DNA from: Desulfobacteraceae bacterium
GTDB lineage: Bacteria; Desulfobacterota; DSM-4660; Desulfatiglandales; Desulfatiglandaceae
Length of the DNA stretch: 6,013 bases
Direction of reading: 5' to 3'
Assembly (NCBI GenBank): GCA_030612945.1
Contig: JAUWMY010000178.1
Location: 1-6,013, forward strand
Shown piece after piece: positions 5,679 to 6,013 of this stretch. Made by a program: the position numbers and the translations under genes. Position 1 is the first letter of the stretch. Every line of letters begins with the position of its first letter. The notes beneath the pieces are model-generated. The model was not told the DNA's origin. It was given only the letters and a program-made list of their open reading frames with translations, and did no database searches.

Positions 5679-5689
5679 AATATTGATGG
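5674..5689. repeat. 16-bp perfect palindrome at the junction of two elements
   Basis: CCATCAATATTGATGG is its own reverse complement. It is explained by two elements, each ending in GATGG/CCATC, meeting at one shared AATATT target copy. A separate operator function is not needed to explain it. Confidence 0.7.
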
Positions 5690-5828
5690 ATCCGTAAAAA
5701 GTCAAAATCTATAGGATTGTCCAATTCGATATTCTCATAACAAGCTTAAATAATTCGTAATTCCTGAATCCCTATCCCGCGTTGCGCGGGACTAAATCCA
5801 TGTAAAAAGGACTTTTTACATGGGCATC
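5685..5828. mobile_element. 144-bp non-autonomous mobile element with related ends, E3
   Basis: It starts GATGGATCCGTAAAAAGTC and ends in GACTTTTTACATGGGCATC, whose complement matches the start at 14 of 19 bases, including the GTAAAAAGTC core and the GATG tip. AATATT flanks both ends (5679-5684 shared with E2, 5829-5834). The interior is unrelated to the 133-bp elements. It has one hairpin, CCCGCG/CGCGGG (5776-5790), and a 12-bp-arm palindrome close to the right end. It has no coding capacity. Shared ends and duplication size suggest one transposition machinery for both types. Confidence 0.65.
5798..5823. repeat. 26-bp palindrome with 12-bp arms inside E3
   Basis: CCATGTAAAAAG, centre GA, CTTTTTACATGG. 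The arms are perfect. One arm is the right terminal repeat of E3, so the other is an extra inverted copy of the element's end, possibly from a second end inserted next to it. Confidence 0.65.
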
Positions 5829-5855
5829 AATATTGACGATTGAATATTGACGATT
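5829..5855 (+). repeat. 14-nt direct repeat AATATTGACGATTG
   Basis: AATATTGACGATT occurs at 5829-5841 and again at 5843-5855, with a 14-nt period. The unit is two heptamers (ATTGAAT, ATTGACG). The same ATTGAATATTGA string is found left of E2 at 5536-5547, marking the other side of the insertion site. Confidence 0.75.
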
Positions 5856-5872
5856 TGTGGTATCGCTTCGCG

Positions 5873-5897
5873 CTGTCTATTTAGATACAGTAGACAG
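5873..5897. repeat. 7-bp inverted repeat
   Basis: CTGTCTA and TAGACAG are separated by 11 bases. No T-run follows. It may be part of a further intergenic repeat unit (GCTTCGCGCTGTCTA...), but only one copy is present, so nothing more can be said. Confidence 0.4.
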
Positions 5898-6013
5898 AAT
5901 TTCATAGATAAGAAACTCAATATTCCATCATTCCTAAGTTTGAAACCCATGTTTTTTCTCCCAGGAAAATCCGAGTCAGTTTGTTCCCGCCTATCCAAGT
6001 TAGGGCTTGCGCA

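Larger units (their letters stand above)
5516..6013. other. 498-bp non-coding tail of the window
   Basis: After the kinase stop codon come two adjacent mobile elements, a 14-nt tandem repeat and a small inverted repeat, all listed separately. The last stretch, about 5898-6013, shows no gene or structure I recognise. A 60-codon open frame on the minus strand (5816-5998) overlaps the end of the second element and lacks recognisable protein features. Confidence 0.6.

Overview
The window looks like part of an exopolysaccharide (EPS) or capsule locus from a Gram-negative bacterium. I favour Desulfobacterota (Desulfobacterales-type). That is an inference from the style of the kinase, the TPR/carbohydrate-binding-like protein between the two enzymes, and intergenic DNA packed with short 7-10 nt repeats and small mobile elements. 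No rRNA or other phylogenetic marker is present, so the taxonomy is tentative.

There are three convincing genes, all on the + strand. They are a PHP-type (CpsB/CapC/YwqE) tyrosine-protein phosphatase (421-1212), a membrane-anchored protein with TPR-like helices and a C-terminal jelly-roll-like domain (1657-2871), and a Wzc-like polysaccharide co-polymerase fused to a bacterial tyrosine autokinase (3215-5515). Kinase and phosphatase form the classical pair that cycles phosphorylation of a C-terminal tyrosine cluster and so controls polymer length and export. The middle protein is probably an envelope-side accessory of the same pathway. The genes are co-directional but separated by 444 and 343 bp, so this is not a tight operon. 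A good sigma70-like promoter candidate lies just before the middle gene and a weaker one before the kinase.

The rest of the window (1-420, 1213-1656, 2872-3214, 5516-6013) is non-coding and unusually structured. Every gap carries degenerate 7-10 nt tandem repeats, and several carry perfect hairpins. The strongest result is a family of small non-autonomous elements. Two 133-bp copies (2905-3037 and, inverted, 5546-5678) are about 93% identical, have terminal inverted repeats and flank the kinase gene; each lies between its own pair of 6-bp direct repeats (AAAGTT and AATATT). A third 144-bp element (5685-5828) has the same type of ends but a different interior, and abuts the second copy. Removing the second and third elements with one duplication each restores a perfect 14-bp tandem repeat, which supports the insertion model. 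One hairpin inside the 133-bp element shows a compensatory base-pair change between copies.

No transposase, RNA gene or CRISPR array was seen.
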